From assembly GCA_001914705.1 (NCBI GenBank), contig MNDB01000079.1, positions 1-16,164 on the forward strand: 16,164 bases of DNA, in the 5' to 3' direction. Numbering within the stretch: the stretch's first letter is position 1; every line of letters begins with the position of its first letter. The notes below the pieces were generated by a model. The model made no database searches. It was not told the DNA's origin and saw only the letters and a program-made list of their open reading frames with translations. The position numbers were made by a program, and so were the translations under genes. Positions 1-5,601 of this stretch are shown piece by piece. Source of the DNA: Actinobacteria bacterium 13_2_20CM_68_14. GTDB lineage: Bacteria > Actinomycetota > Thermoleophilia > Gaiellales > Gaiellaceae.

Positions 1-759
1 GAGATCGACATGCGCTTCGCACCGGCGCTCGAGATGGCAGACCACACGGTCACCTACCGCCTGATCGTCAAGGAGATCGCGAAAAAGGCCGGCTACCACG
101 CGACTTTCATGCCGAAGCCGATCTTCGGCGAGAACGGCTCGGGCATGCACACGCACCAGTCGCTCTTCACCGACGGGCGCAACGCCTTCTTCGACGGAGA
201 CGACCAGTGGCACCTCTCGGCCGCCGGCAAGGCGTTCATTGCCGGCCAGCTCCGGCACGCGCGCGAGATCGCCGCGATCTTCGCGCAGTGGGTCAACTCC
301 TACAAGCGGCTCGTCCCGGGCTACGAGGCGCCGGTCTACGTGGCCTGGTCGCAGCGGAATCGCTCGGCGTTGATCCGGATCCCGTTGTACAAGCCCGGCT
401 CCGAGCAAGCGACGCGCGCGGAGATCCGCTGTCCCGACCCGGCCTGCAACCCCTACCTGACGTTCGCGACGCTACTGCACGCCGGTCTCGAGGGAATCGA
501 GCAGGGCTACGAGCTGCCGGAGCCGATGGAGACGAACCTCTACCACCTGACTCCGGAGCAGCGCCGCGAGCGAGGCATCGTCTCGCTGCCGGAGACACTC
601 GGCGAGGCGATCGACGCCCTGGCGGAGTCCGACCTTGCCCGCAAGGCGCTCGGCCCTCATATCTTCGACCGCTATATCGAGCTGAAGCGCAAGGAATGGG
701 ACGAATACCGGGTCCAGTTGACCGGCTGGGAGCTCGATCGATATTTGTCAGTCCTCTAG
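1..759 (+). CDS. glnA: Glutamine synthetase, type I (C-terminal part, 5' truncated by window edge)
   Basis: This is the C-terminal ~250 residues of a type I glutamine synthetase, which makes glutamine from glutamate, ammonia and ATP in the cytoplasm. The reading frame is open from base 1, so the gene starts outside the window; the ATG at 10 is internal. Family motifs visible are EIDMRFAPAL, the ATP/metal-site segment GENGSGMHTHQSLF, and the active-site run RNRSALIRIP. The region around NLYHLTPEQRRERGI and the C-terminus (EWDEYRVQLTGWELDRYL) look like the GSI-alpha form of Bacillus and archaea rather than the GSI-beta form, which has an LPPEEA-type adenylylation loop; feedback inhibition is therefore more likely than adenylylation (inference). 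The gene ends with TAG and is followed by a zone of stem-loops. The family is very secure; the subtype and physiological role are less so. Confidence 0.95.
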   Translation, partial: EIDMRFAPALEMADHTVTYRLIVKEIAKKAGYHATFMPKPIFGENGSGMHTHQSLFTDGRNAFFDGDDQWHLSAAGKAFIAGQLRHAREIAAIFAQWVNSYKRLVPGYEAPVYVAWSQRNRSALIRIPLYKPGSEQATRAEIRCPDPACNPYLTFATLLHAGLEGIEQGYELPEPMETNLYHLTPEQRRERGIVSLPETLGEAIDALAESDLARKALGPHIFDRYIELKRKEWDEYRVQLTGWELDRYLSVL

Positions 760-790
760 CGCGGAGACGCGAAAAGAGGGAAGATTGCAG

Positions 791-817
791 GGCTTCGCCG
801 CTGCGGCTGGCGAAGTC
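791..817. terminator. Stem-loop 1 downstream of glnA
   Basis: Arms 791-799 and 809-817 pair over 9 bp (one G-T) around a 9-nt loop. It begins 32 nt after the glutamine synthetase stop codon. No run of T follows, so it is at best a Rho-assisted or non-canonical terminator. Confidence 0.3.
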
Positions 818-827
818 AACTGACGGC

Positions 828-862
828 CGATCGCGAGGTGCTGAATTCGCACCTCGCGGTCG
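828..862. terminator. Stem-loop 2, 14-bp stem
   Basis: Arms 828-841 and 849-862 form a 14-bp stem with a single T-G wobble (831/859) and a 7-nt loop TGAATTC. It is the most perfect hairpin in the window. Only GTTAAGG follows, so there is no U-tract. It could stop transcription from either convergent gene or protect a 3' end. Confidence 0.4.
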
Positions 863-892
863 TTAAGGCGTCGCTCGCGATGCCGACCCGGA

Positions 893-919
893 GGCCGTGG
901 CGGCTTTGCCGCCGCGGCC
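893..919. terminator. Stem-loop 3, 12-bp GC-only stem
   Basis: Arms 893-904 and 908-919 form a 12-bp, almost purely G/C stem with one wobble (898/914) and a 3-nt loop TTT. It is followed by TCTAAAC rather than a T-run. The function is probably termination-like but unproven. Confidence 0.35.
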
Positions 920-991
920 GTCTAAACCCGGCGCATAGATCAAGGCCGACTCAGTTCGCAAGTCACCCTCGTATTTGGCCGGGAGTTGAAG

Positions 992-1036
992 CCGTCGCTC
1001 GCACCCGCATCTGCGGGGTCCGTGCGAGGGCGGCGG
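992..1036. terminator. Stem-loop 4, three-tier hairpin near the PRC gene 3' end
   Basis: Three stacked helices can form: 992-997 with 1031-1036, 998-1004 with 1022-1028, and CCCGC with GCGGG at about 1004-1008/1013-1017 capped by ATCT (base 1004 can join only one of the last two). The element starts 8 nt beyond the stop codon of the minus-strand PRC-barrel gene, so it is placed to terminate that gene. Confidence 0.35.
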
Positions 1037-1043
1037 TTACGAC

Positions 1044-1298
1044 TTAAAGAAAGCTCTTGAGCGAGTCGCGCCCAACACGGAGGCCGATCACGCCGGTTGC
1101 GTCGTCGACGTCCTCGATCGCCTCGGCCGGCACAACGCGGCGCCGGCGGGCGAGGAACCCCGAGCGGACTGCAAGCGCATCCGGCACGTCGGGGGCGGTG
1201 CCGTACATCGGACACTCGACCCGGCCGACAACCCGACCCTCGTGATCGGCAACGAGAAATCCGTTCAGCCAGCGAAGGTCAGTAGCGGCGACGGCCAT
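1044..1298 (-). CDS. Small PRC-barrel-like protein
   Basis: An 84-residue protein with the layout of a stand-alone PRC-barrel domain: a beta-rich small fold starting with GFLVADHEGRVVGRVE, in which a residue pair before VVGRV is typical of the family, a middle RSGFLARRRRVVPAEAIEDVDD strand-turn-strand segment, and a final short strand plus helix (RVGRDSLKSFL). PRC-barrels occur in RimM, photosynthetic reaction-centre H subunits and many small actinobacterial proteins of unknown role. There is no membrane segment or signal peptide. The ATG at 1298 has no Shine-Dalgarno sequence; a TAGGTT box ends 8 nt upstream, so the mRNA may be leaderless. The gene is convergent with glutamine synthetase. 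The family call rests on pattern only; the function is unknown. Confidence 0.6.
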   Translation of the reverse strand: MAVAATDLRWLNGFLVADHEGRVVGRVECPMYGTAPDVPDALAVRSGFLARRRRVVPAEAIEDVDDATGVIGLRVGRDSLKSFL

Positions 1299-1427
1299 CC
1301 CAAACCAACCTATCGGTGTCCTTTAAAGGGAAACTGTGACAGCTGTAATTGTTTTGTTAACAGCGGGGTGGGTTCGAACTACGAGATTCGCCGGGGCTCG
1401 GATCCCGACAATTACTGAGCGCCTGAG
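1299..1427. other. Intergenic region with two palindromes upstream of the PRC gene
   Basis: This gap separates two minus-strand transcripts. It is locally A/T-rich (GTAATTGTTTTGTTAAC at about 1345-1361), unusual for this window. It contains two perfect palindromes, CCTTTAAAGG (1320-1329) and ACAGCTGT (1339-1346), upstream of the putative -10 box of the PRC gene. They are possible operator half-sites. No small gene is supported. Confidence 0.35.
1307..1312 (-). promoter_or_regulatory. Putative -10 box of the PRC-barrel gene (TAGGTT)
   Basis: On the minus strand TAGGTT fits TANNNT and ends 8 nt before the ATG at 1298, placing the start site about 1-2 nt from the start codon. No clear -35 element is seen. 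Confidence 0.4.
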
Positions 1428-1880
1428 CTAGCCGCCCGGCTTCGCCGACATCGCGAACCAGGCGACCGCGAGCGCGACGAGCAGGATCGAGGCGAGCCAC
1501 GGAACGGCGACCGCGCTGCGGGACTTCGGGCTGCGCGTGAACCAGGCGAGGATCACCATTACGATCACGAGGAGCGCTCCCGGCTCGGTGACGATGAAGC
1601 CGACGCCGACCCAGTCAGGCTCGTTATGTCCGCCCGGAAACTCCTTGTCGAGGATCCACAGTGCTGTTCCGCGCATCAGGATGAACGCCGGGACGAGCAC
1701 GACGAGACCGACCCAGAAGGCGAGGCCGCGGAGCCACACCGAGCGGTCGGGATCCCCGCGCTGGCCGGCGAAGCCCAGCAGGGCGACCGTTGCTGTCGCG
1801 CCGAACGTCAGGGTCGCCCCCAGCACGTGGAGGAAGAGCGGCAGGTTCCAGGAGTCGGGGCGGATGAGCGCGAGCACCAT
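1428..1880 (-). CDS. Four-helix membrane protein, DUF2269-like (second of a pair)
   Basis: A 150-residue integral membrane protein with four predicted helices at about residues 14-35, 51-72, 92-112 and 126-146. The first helix carries LFLHVLGA, the histidine-bearing motif also found in the upstream gene, and the overall plan resembles DUF2269-type predicted membrane proteins. The frame stays open further upstream, but that extension is only a shadow of the neighbouring gene: the true start is the ATG at 1880, which shares its A with the preceding TGA (TGATG), a typical translational-coupling junction. The two proteins probably act together, perhaps as a heteromer. Conserved membrane histidines could bind metal or haem, but this is speculation. 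No function is known to me. Confidence 0.75.
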   Translation of the reverse strand: MVLALIRPDSWNLPLFLHVLGATLTFGATATVALLGFAGQRGDPDRSVWLRGLAFWVGLVVLVPAFILMRGTALWILDKEFPGGHNEPDWVGVGFIVTEPGALLVIVMVILAWFTRSPKSRSAVAVPWLASILLVALAVAWFAMSAKPGG

Positions 1881-2356
1881 CAGGCGCCCGGCTTCCAGAT
1901 CATGAGCCCGAGGACGGCGAAAGCCGTCAGCCCGCTTGCGTAGCTGATCACCAGTGCCAGGGGGTTCAGGAGGCGCGCCCGCAACTCCGGGCTCGGGGCG
2001 TCGCCCTCGGTCGCCAGACGCTGCGCGAGCTCGCCGGTCTGCCGCTGGTACTTGCCGTCGATGTTGCCGAGCGCGCTCCCCACCACCCAGAGCACGATCG
2101 CGGCCACGATCCAGGTCTGGCCGTAGCCGTAGCCGACGTTGTGGACCAGCCAGAGCCCGATGACGAGCGTCAGGAGCAGGCCGGCTCCGATCAGCGGGAC
2201 CGCGAAACGGATCAACCCGTACAGCGCCGCCACCTCGCTCGGCCGTCGGTCCTTGACGATCGCGGCGAGATTCAGGATTCCGGCGACGACGATGCCGCCG
2301 ATCAGGAAGAACGCGCCGGTGACGTGGAAGAAGAGCAGCCACTGATAGAGGCTCAT
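1880..2356 (-). CDS. Four-helix membrane protein, DUF2269-like (first of a pair)
   Basis: A 158-residue membrane protein with helices at about residues 5-30, 48-72, 80-97 and 130-153 and a polar loop at ~100-128 rich in charged residues. LLFFHVTGAFFLIGG near the N-terminus is the DUF2269-like signature; the histidine at position 11 corresponds to that at 18 in the following gene. The ATG at 2356 lacks a Shine-Dalgarno sequence and follows a TAGTCT box by 9 nt, suggesting a near-leaderless message. It is divergent from the histidine kinase gene, with 35 nt between start codons. It is coupled to the downstream paralogue by a one-base TGATG overlap. The membrane topology is well supported; the exact family is moderately so and the role unknown. 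Confidence 0.75.
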   Translation of the reverse strand: MSLYQWLLFFHVTGAFFLIGGIVVAGILNLAAIVKDRRPSEVAALYGLIRFAVPLIGAGLLLTLVIGLWLVHNVGYGYGQTWIVAAIVLWVVGSALGNIDGKYQRQTGELAQRLATEGDAPSPELRARLLNPLALVISYASGLTAFAVLGLMIWKPGA

Positions 2357-2365
2357 GGGAGCGGG

Positions 2366-2371
2366 AGACTA
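2366..2371 (-). promoter_or_regulatory. Putative -10 box of the DUF2269-like pair (TAGTCT)
   Basis: Minus-strand TAGTCT fits TANNNT, 9 nt before the ATG at 2356. It sits only 7 nt from the opposite-strand -10 box of the kinase gene (2379-2384), so both promoters crowd into 35 nt and may compete for polymerase. Confidence 0.35.
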
Positions 2372-2378
2372 ACGCCCC

Positions 2379-2384
2379 TACAAT
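2379..2384 (+). promoter_or_regulatory. -10 box of the histidine kinase gene (TACAAT), leaderless
   Basis: TACAAT is one mismatch from the TATAAT consensus and ends 7 nt before the ATG at 2392, putting the transcription start on or next to the start codon. There is no Shine-Dalgarno sequence. No good -35 box is visible. Confidence 0.55.
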
Positions 2385-2391
2385 CGGTGCG

Positions 2392-3798
2392 ATGGACGCT
2401 CCCGCCCGACACCTTCGTCTGCTGACCGAGACGATCGCCGCTGTCAACTCGACGCTCGACCTCGAGGAGGTGCTCGGTCTCGTCGCACGGAAGGTCGCCG
2501 AGGCGCTCGAGGCAGACGCCTGCTTCGTCTATCTCTACGACGCGCGGGCGGACGAACTCGTGTTGCGTGCCACGCACGGCACGCGGGTCGAGGAGATGAC
2601 GCGCCGGCCGAAAATGCGCCCAGGCGAAGGGATCACCGGCAGCGCCGCGGCGGAGCGCACGCCGATCATGATCGCGGCCGAGGCGCATCTCGACCCGCGG
2701 TTCAAGAGCTTCTCCAACCTGCCCGAGGACGAGTACGAGTCGATCCTTGCGGTGCCGATCCTCGCGCGCGAGAAGCTGGCGGGTGCACTGAACGTCCGGA
2801 CACGCCGACCGCGCGAGTTCACGGACGCGGAGGTCGAGCTTCTCGTCGCGATCGCCGGGCAGGTTGCGCAGACGATCGAGCACGCCCAGCTCTATGCGGA
2901 CGCGCAGCGGCGCGTCGGCGAGCTCGAAGCGCTGGCCCGGATCTCGGAGGCGGTTTCCGAGTCGCTCTACCTCGAGGAGTCGCTCGAAGCGATCGTCAAC
3001 GCGACGATGGAAGCGGTCGACGCCACGGGCGCTGCGCTCGTGCTGGAAGACGGCGGCGTCGCGAGGCCGGAAGGGCGGGCCGGCGCCTTCGCCGTCCGGA
3101 TTCCGTTGCGGTGGAAAGGCCGCCAGATCGGCGAGCTCGTCTGTGACCGCGACACCGACTTCACTGCCGACGAGCGTGCGCTCCTCGCCTCGATCGCGCA
3201 CCATGCCGCAGTCGCGCTCGAGCACGGACGCACGGTGATGCGCGGCGTCCTCGCTCAGGAGATCCACCACCGGGTCAAGAACAACCTCCAGACCGTCGCG
3301 TCGTTGCTCCGCCTTCAGGCTCGGGCCGAGGACGGTGTCGACCCGCGCAAGGCGCTCGACGACTCGGTCAACCGGATCCTGGCGATTGCGGCCGTTCACG
3401 AGGTACTGACCGAGCAGCGTGAGGAGGAGGTCGATCTCGGCGAGCTGCTCGATCGCCTGCGCGCCATGCTCGTGCAGGGGATCGGCGCCGGCAAACGCGT
3501 CGAAGCAGAGCTCTCGTCCGTCTCCCTGGCGGGAAATCGTGCGACCGCACTCGCGCTGGTCTTCAGCGAGCTCTTCCAGAACGCCCTCGAACATGGTGGC
3601 GACGAGGTGCGCATCGAGCTCGCCAGCCGAAACGGAAGCGCGCTGCTCGCGATCACGGACGACGGCGGCGTGGACGGGGATGTTCCCACCGGAACCGGTC
3701 TCTCGATCGTCAGGGCGCTCGTGCGTGATGAGTTGGGAGGAAGCTTCGAGCTGCGCAGCGACAGAGGCACGCGGGCTGAAGTGGTGTTCCCGGCCTGA
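2392..3798 (+). CDS. pdtaS: PdtaS-like sensor histidine kinase (GAF-GAF-HisKA_2-HATPase)
   Basis: A 468-residue cytoplasmic histidine kinase without membrane segments. Residues ~16-160 form a GAF domain (LDLEEVLGLVARKVAEAL... FTDAEVELLVAIAGQVAQTIEHA). Residues ~184-280 form a second, shorter GAF-like domain. Then comes a HisKA_2 dimerisation/phosphoacceptor segment, EIHHRVKNNLQTVASLLRLQ, with the phosphorylated histidine at 292 or, more likely, 293. The C-terminal HATPase has its N-box at N397 (ELFQNALEHG) and G-box from D423 (TDDGG, then GTGLSIV). This architecture matches PdtaS of mycobacteria and EutW-type kinases, which phosphorylate ANTAR regulators; just such a regulator is the next gene. 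The ligand is unknown. The ATG is read as leaderless. The symbol is given by architecture and partner, not by alignment. Confidence 0.88.
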   Translation: MDAPARHLRLLTETIAAVNSTLDLEEVLGLVARKVAEALEADACFVYLYDARADELVLRATHGTRVEEMTRRPKMRPGEGITGSAAAERTPIMIAAEAHLDPRFKSFSNLPEDEYESILAVPILAREKLAGALNVRTRRPREFTDAEVELLVAIAGQVAQTIEHAQLYADAQRRVGELEALARISEAVSESLYLEESLEAIVNATMEAVDATGAALVLEDGGVARPEGRAGAFAVRIPLRWKGRQIGELVCDRDTDFTADERALLASIAHHAAVALEHGRTVMRGVLAQEIHHRVKNNLQTVASLLRLQARAEDGVDPRKALDDSVNRILAIAAVHEVLTEQREEEVDLGELLDRLRAMLVQGIGAGKRVEAELSSVSLAGNRATALALVFSELFQNALEHGGDEVRIELASRNGSALLAITDDGGVDGDVPTGTGLSIVRALVRDELGGSFELRSDRGTRAEVVFPA

Positions 3799-3926
3799 CG
3801 AAGCCCCTCTAGATGTACACGCGCGTCACCCGGGAGCCCCTGTCCCCGCCCACCTAGCCGCCAGGCTAAAGCCGAAATCGGCACGTGTCCGTGCCGGGTC
3901 CGCATCGAATCCGTGACACTTTGGCC
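3799..3926. other. Kinase-regulator intergenic region with overlapping hairpins
   Basis: Within 128 nt there are three short inverted repeats: 3855-3859/3864-3868 (TAGCC/GGCTA, loop GCCA), 3871-3874/3879-3882 (GCCG/CGGC, loop AAAT), and 3879-3885/3890-3896 (7 bp, loop TGTC). The last two share 3879-3882, so they exclude each other. The third is the stronger and lies 30 nt before the regulator start. No T-run follows, and no loop matches the ANTAR-target hexaloop pattern (A at 1, G at 4). Confidence 0.35.
3915..3920 (+). promoter_or_regulatory. Weak candidate -10 box for the ANTAR regulator (GACACT)
   Basis: GACACT sits 6 nt before the chosen GTG start at 3927, the spacing seen for other leaderless genes in this window, but it matches the consensus poorly. 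Read-through from the kinase gene is an alternative. Confidence 0.22.
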
Positions 3927-4505
3927 GTGCGGATCCTGGTCGCCGAAGACGAGACGATCATCAGGCTCGACCTGGTCGAGATGCTCGGGCGCGCCGGGCT
4001 CGAGGTTTGCGCCGAGGCCCGCGACGGCGTCGAGGCTGTCGAGCTCGCGCATGAGCACCAGCCCGATCTCGCGATCATGGACGTGAAGATGCCGCGCCTC
4101 GACGGGATCGAGGCGGCGCGGCGGATCCTCGACGAGCGGCCGATTCCGATCGTGATGCTGACCGCCTACGGTCAGGACGAGCTTGTCTCGCGTGCAGTCG
4201 AGGCCGGCGTCTTCGGTTATCTCGTCAAGCCGTTCCGCGAGCAGGATCTGCTGCCTGCGATCCGGGCGGCGCGTGCGCGGCACGAAGAGCTACTCGAGCT
4301 GCGGGAGGAGGCTGAGTCGCTTGCTGATGCGCTTGCCTCCCGCAAGACGATCGAGCGGGCCAAAGGGTTGCTAATGGAGAAAGAGGGCCTGTCGGAGCAG
4401 GACGCGTTCGCCAGGCTGCGCAAGGCCTCGCAGGTCTCGGGGCGGCCGCTCAAGGTCGTCGCCGAAGCCGTCGTCGCAACGCTTGGCGTCGAAACCGACT
4501 CTTAA
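3927..4505 (+). CDS. pdtaR: PdtaR-like response regulator with ANTAR RNA-binding domain
   Basis: A 192-residue response regulator whose output domain binds RNA. The receiver domain covers residues 1-120: acidic pair E7/D8, phosphoacceptor D52 (IMDVKMPRLDG), T79 (MLTAYG) and K101 (YLVKPF). A charged helix (RARHEELLELREEAESLADAL) links to the ANTAR domain at ~130-185, with KTIERAKGLLMEKEGLSEQDAF, the family's characteristic helix. Known ANTAR regulators (AmiR, NasR, EutV, PdtaR) prevent transcription termination or alter translation by binding paired hexaloop hairpins. The GTG at 3927 is chosen because it starts directly at the first receiver strand (VRILVAEDE); an upstream ATG at 3885 would add 14 residues with no homology-like character. 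It lies 128 nt after its probable kinase partner. Confidence 0.9.
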   Translation: MRILVAEDETIIRLDLVEMLGRAGLEVCAEARDGVEAVELAHEHQPDLAIMDVKMPRLDGIEAARRILDERPIPIVMLTAYGQDELVSRAVEAGVFGYLVKPFREQDLLPAIRAARARHEELLELREEAESLADALASRKTIERAKGLLMEKEGLSEQDAFARLRKASQVSGRPLKVVAEAVVATLGVETDS

Positions 4506-4584
4506 CGCAACGGCAACCAAAGGTGCGGTTTGCAGGGCCGATGTTCTGCTTGACTTGGGCTGACCAACGGCAAGGAGCTCTTTC
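4506..4584 (+). promoter_or_regulatory. Leader of the lipid-modification operon
   Basis: This 79-nt gap after the ANTAR regulator ends in a good ribosome-binding site. A TTGACT (4550-4555) resembles a -35 box, but no -10 is found at the right distance, so the operon may be read through from the regulator gene. A weak bulged hairpin (GCAACC with GGTTTGC) lies in the first half. No clear ANTAR-target pair is present. Confidence 0.25.
4572..4577 (+). promoter_or_regulatory. Ribosome-binding site AAGGAG of the first esterase gene
   Basis: AAGGAG lies 7 nt before the GTG at 4585 and fixes that start. It contrasts with the leaderless starts elsewhere in the window. Confidence 0.75.
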
Positions 4585-5601
4585 GTGGCCACGGCGGGTA
4601 CCGGGTCGAATGGCAGGCTCCAAGTCGGAACTTCGGCCGGCCACGCTGGTGTGGCCGGCAGGTTGGGCCCCAGAGGGAGCCGGACGCTCGGCTGGTCCGT
4701 GGCGCTGGTTGCAACCGCAGCAGCCCTCACTGCCGGGCTGGCGGGTGTCTACCGCTACCTCGACAACTTCTGGCTCTACCGCGGCTACCCGCCGCCTCGC
4801 GATCCGGCCTGGGTCAAGGAGCACGGAACGGTTCAGACGATCGCGGTCAGCAGTCCCGCGATCGGCGGGCGCAGCCAGCAGGTGATCGTCTTCCTCCCGC
4901 CCGGCTACGCGGCCCACCCCCGCCGGCGCTACCCGGTCTTCTATCTCCTGCACGGGTCGCCCGGTCTTCCGAACGCACTGCTCCTGACCGTCAAGACGGG
5001 AGTCGTCGAGGACGAGCTGCTGGCCAAGCACGAGATCCGGCCGATGATCCTGGTGATGCCGTTCGGCTCCTCGGGCCGGTTCATCGACACCGAGTGGGCG
5101 AACGGCGTCCGAGCGAATTCCGGCTGGGAGACTTTCCTCGCCCGCGACGTCGTCCGGGCGATCGACGACCGCTATCGCACGATCCGCTCCGGCTCGGCCC
5201 GCGCGCTCGGCGGGCTCTCGGAAGGCGGATACGGATCGCTGAACATCGGGCTCCACCACCCCGGCGAGTTCCGCGTCCTCGAGAGCTGGTCGGGCTACGA
5301 GCGCGCCGACAAGATCCTCTCGATCTTCGGGCATGCCAAGAACCGGCTGGCCTACAACAGCCCTCACGCCTACCTGCCAGCCGTCGCCCGCCGGCTGCGC
5401 CGCGAAGGGACCTACGTCTGGTTCTACTCGAGCCGCGGCGACCGCTTTCTCGGCCAGAACAAAGCCTTCGCGCACGAGCTCGCGCGGCTGCGCATCCGCC
5501 ACAGCTTCCTGGTCGTGTCGGGTGGACACACCTGGCGTGCCTGGCGGGAAAACTTCCCGCAGTCAATCCGCGCCGCCTCTAAGGGACTGAGTGGTGGCTA
5601 G
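4585..5601 (+). CDS. Membrane-anchored esterase (esterase D / antigen-85-like alpha/beta hydrolase)
   Basis: A 338-residue protein with one N-terminal helix (residues ~34-55) after a 33-residue cytoplasmic tail, so the catalytic domain should face outside. Residues ~80-330 form a putative-esterase (PF00756-type) alpha/beta hydrolase: strand and oxyanion region YPVFYLLHGSPG, nucleophile S212 in GLSEGGYG, probable acid D286 (SRGDRF) and histidine H315 (GGHTWRAW). The triad therefore looks complete. The GTG start is fixed by AAGGAG 7 nt upstream. Its 3' end overlaps the aminoacyl-lipid synthase gene by 8-11 nt. Secreted hydrolases next to such synthases (AhyD of Enterococcus faecium, PA0919 of Pseudomonas) remove alanine from phosphatidylglycerol; a similar role here is inference. 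It is related to the tandem esterase at the operon's end (both share ESWSGY after the nucleophile). Confidence 0.85.
   Translation: MATAGTGSNGRLQVGTSAGHAGVAGRLGPRGSRTLGWSVALVATAAALTAGLAGVYRYLDNFWLYRGYPPPRDPAWVKEHGTVQTIAVSSPAIGGRSQQVIVFLPPGYAAHPRRRYPVFYLLHGSPGLPNALLLTVKTGVVEDELLAKHEIRPMILVMPFGSSGRFIDTEWANGVRANSGWETFLARDVVRAIDDRYRTIRSGSARALGGLSEGGYGSLNIGLHHPGEFRVLESWSGYERADKILSIFGHAKNRLAYNSPHAYLPAVARRLRREGTYVWFYSSRGDRFLGQNKAFAHELARLRIRHSFLVVSGGHTWRAWRENFPQSIRAASKGLSGG

Larger units (their letters stand above)
760..1043. other. Non-coding region with a series of strong stem-loops between convergent genes
   Basis: This 284-nt gap between glutamine synthetase (+) and the PRC-barrel gene (-) has no credible coding frame. 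It holds at least four substantial inverted repeats (791-817, 828-862, 893-919, 992-1036) and a minor CGCG/CGCG hairpin with loop GAGA at 760-771. A 10-nt direct repeat CGTCGCTCGC lies just before the third hairpin and again at the base of the fourth. As the genes converge, transcription termination from both sides is the simplest role, but none of the hairpins has a U-tract. A structured RNA or a repetitive palindromic element remains possible. Confidence 0.6.

Noticed and set aside
1360..1430. Possible tRNA: GGTTCGAACT and, on the other strand, TAGCTCAGG
   Set aside because: The T-loop-like and D-arm-like strings are present, but no T-stem, anticodon stem or acceptor stem can be paired at the right distances.
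1428..2447. One 339-codon membrane protein instead of two genes
   Set aside because: The first ~190 residues of that frame are Arg/Pro-rich shadow of the upstream membrane protein; the TGATG junction at 1880 marks two separate genes.
2353..3594. 413-codon open frame on the - strand
   Set aside because: It lies opposite the histidine kinase gene and shows no recognisable domain; it would also overlap the start of the DUF2269-like gene.
4506..4584. ANTAR-target paired hexaloop hairpins in the leader of the lipid operon
   Set aside because: The only AxxGxx candidate (AAAGGT) has no stem of more than one closing pair as a hexaloop; the better fold gives an 8-nt loop.
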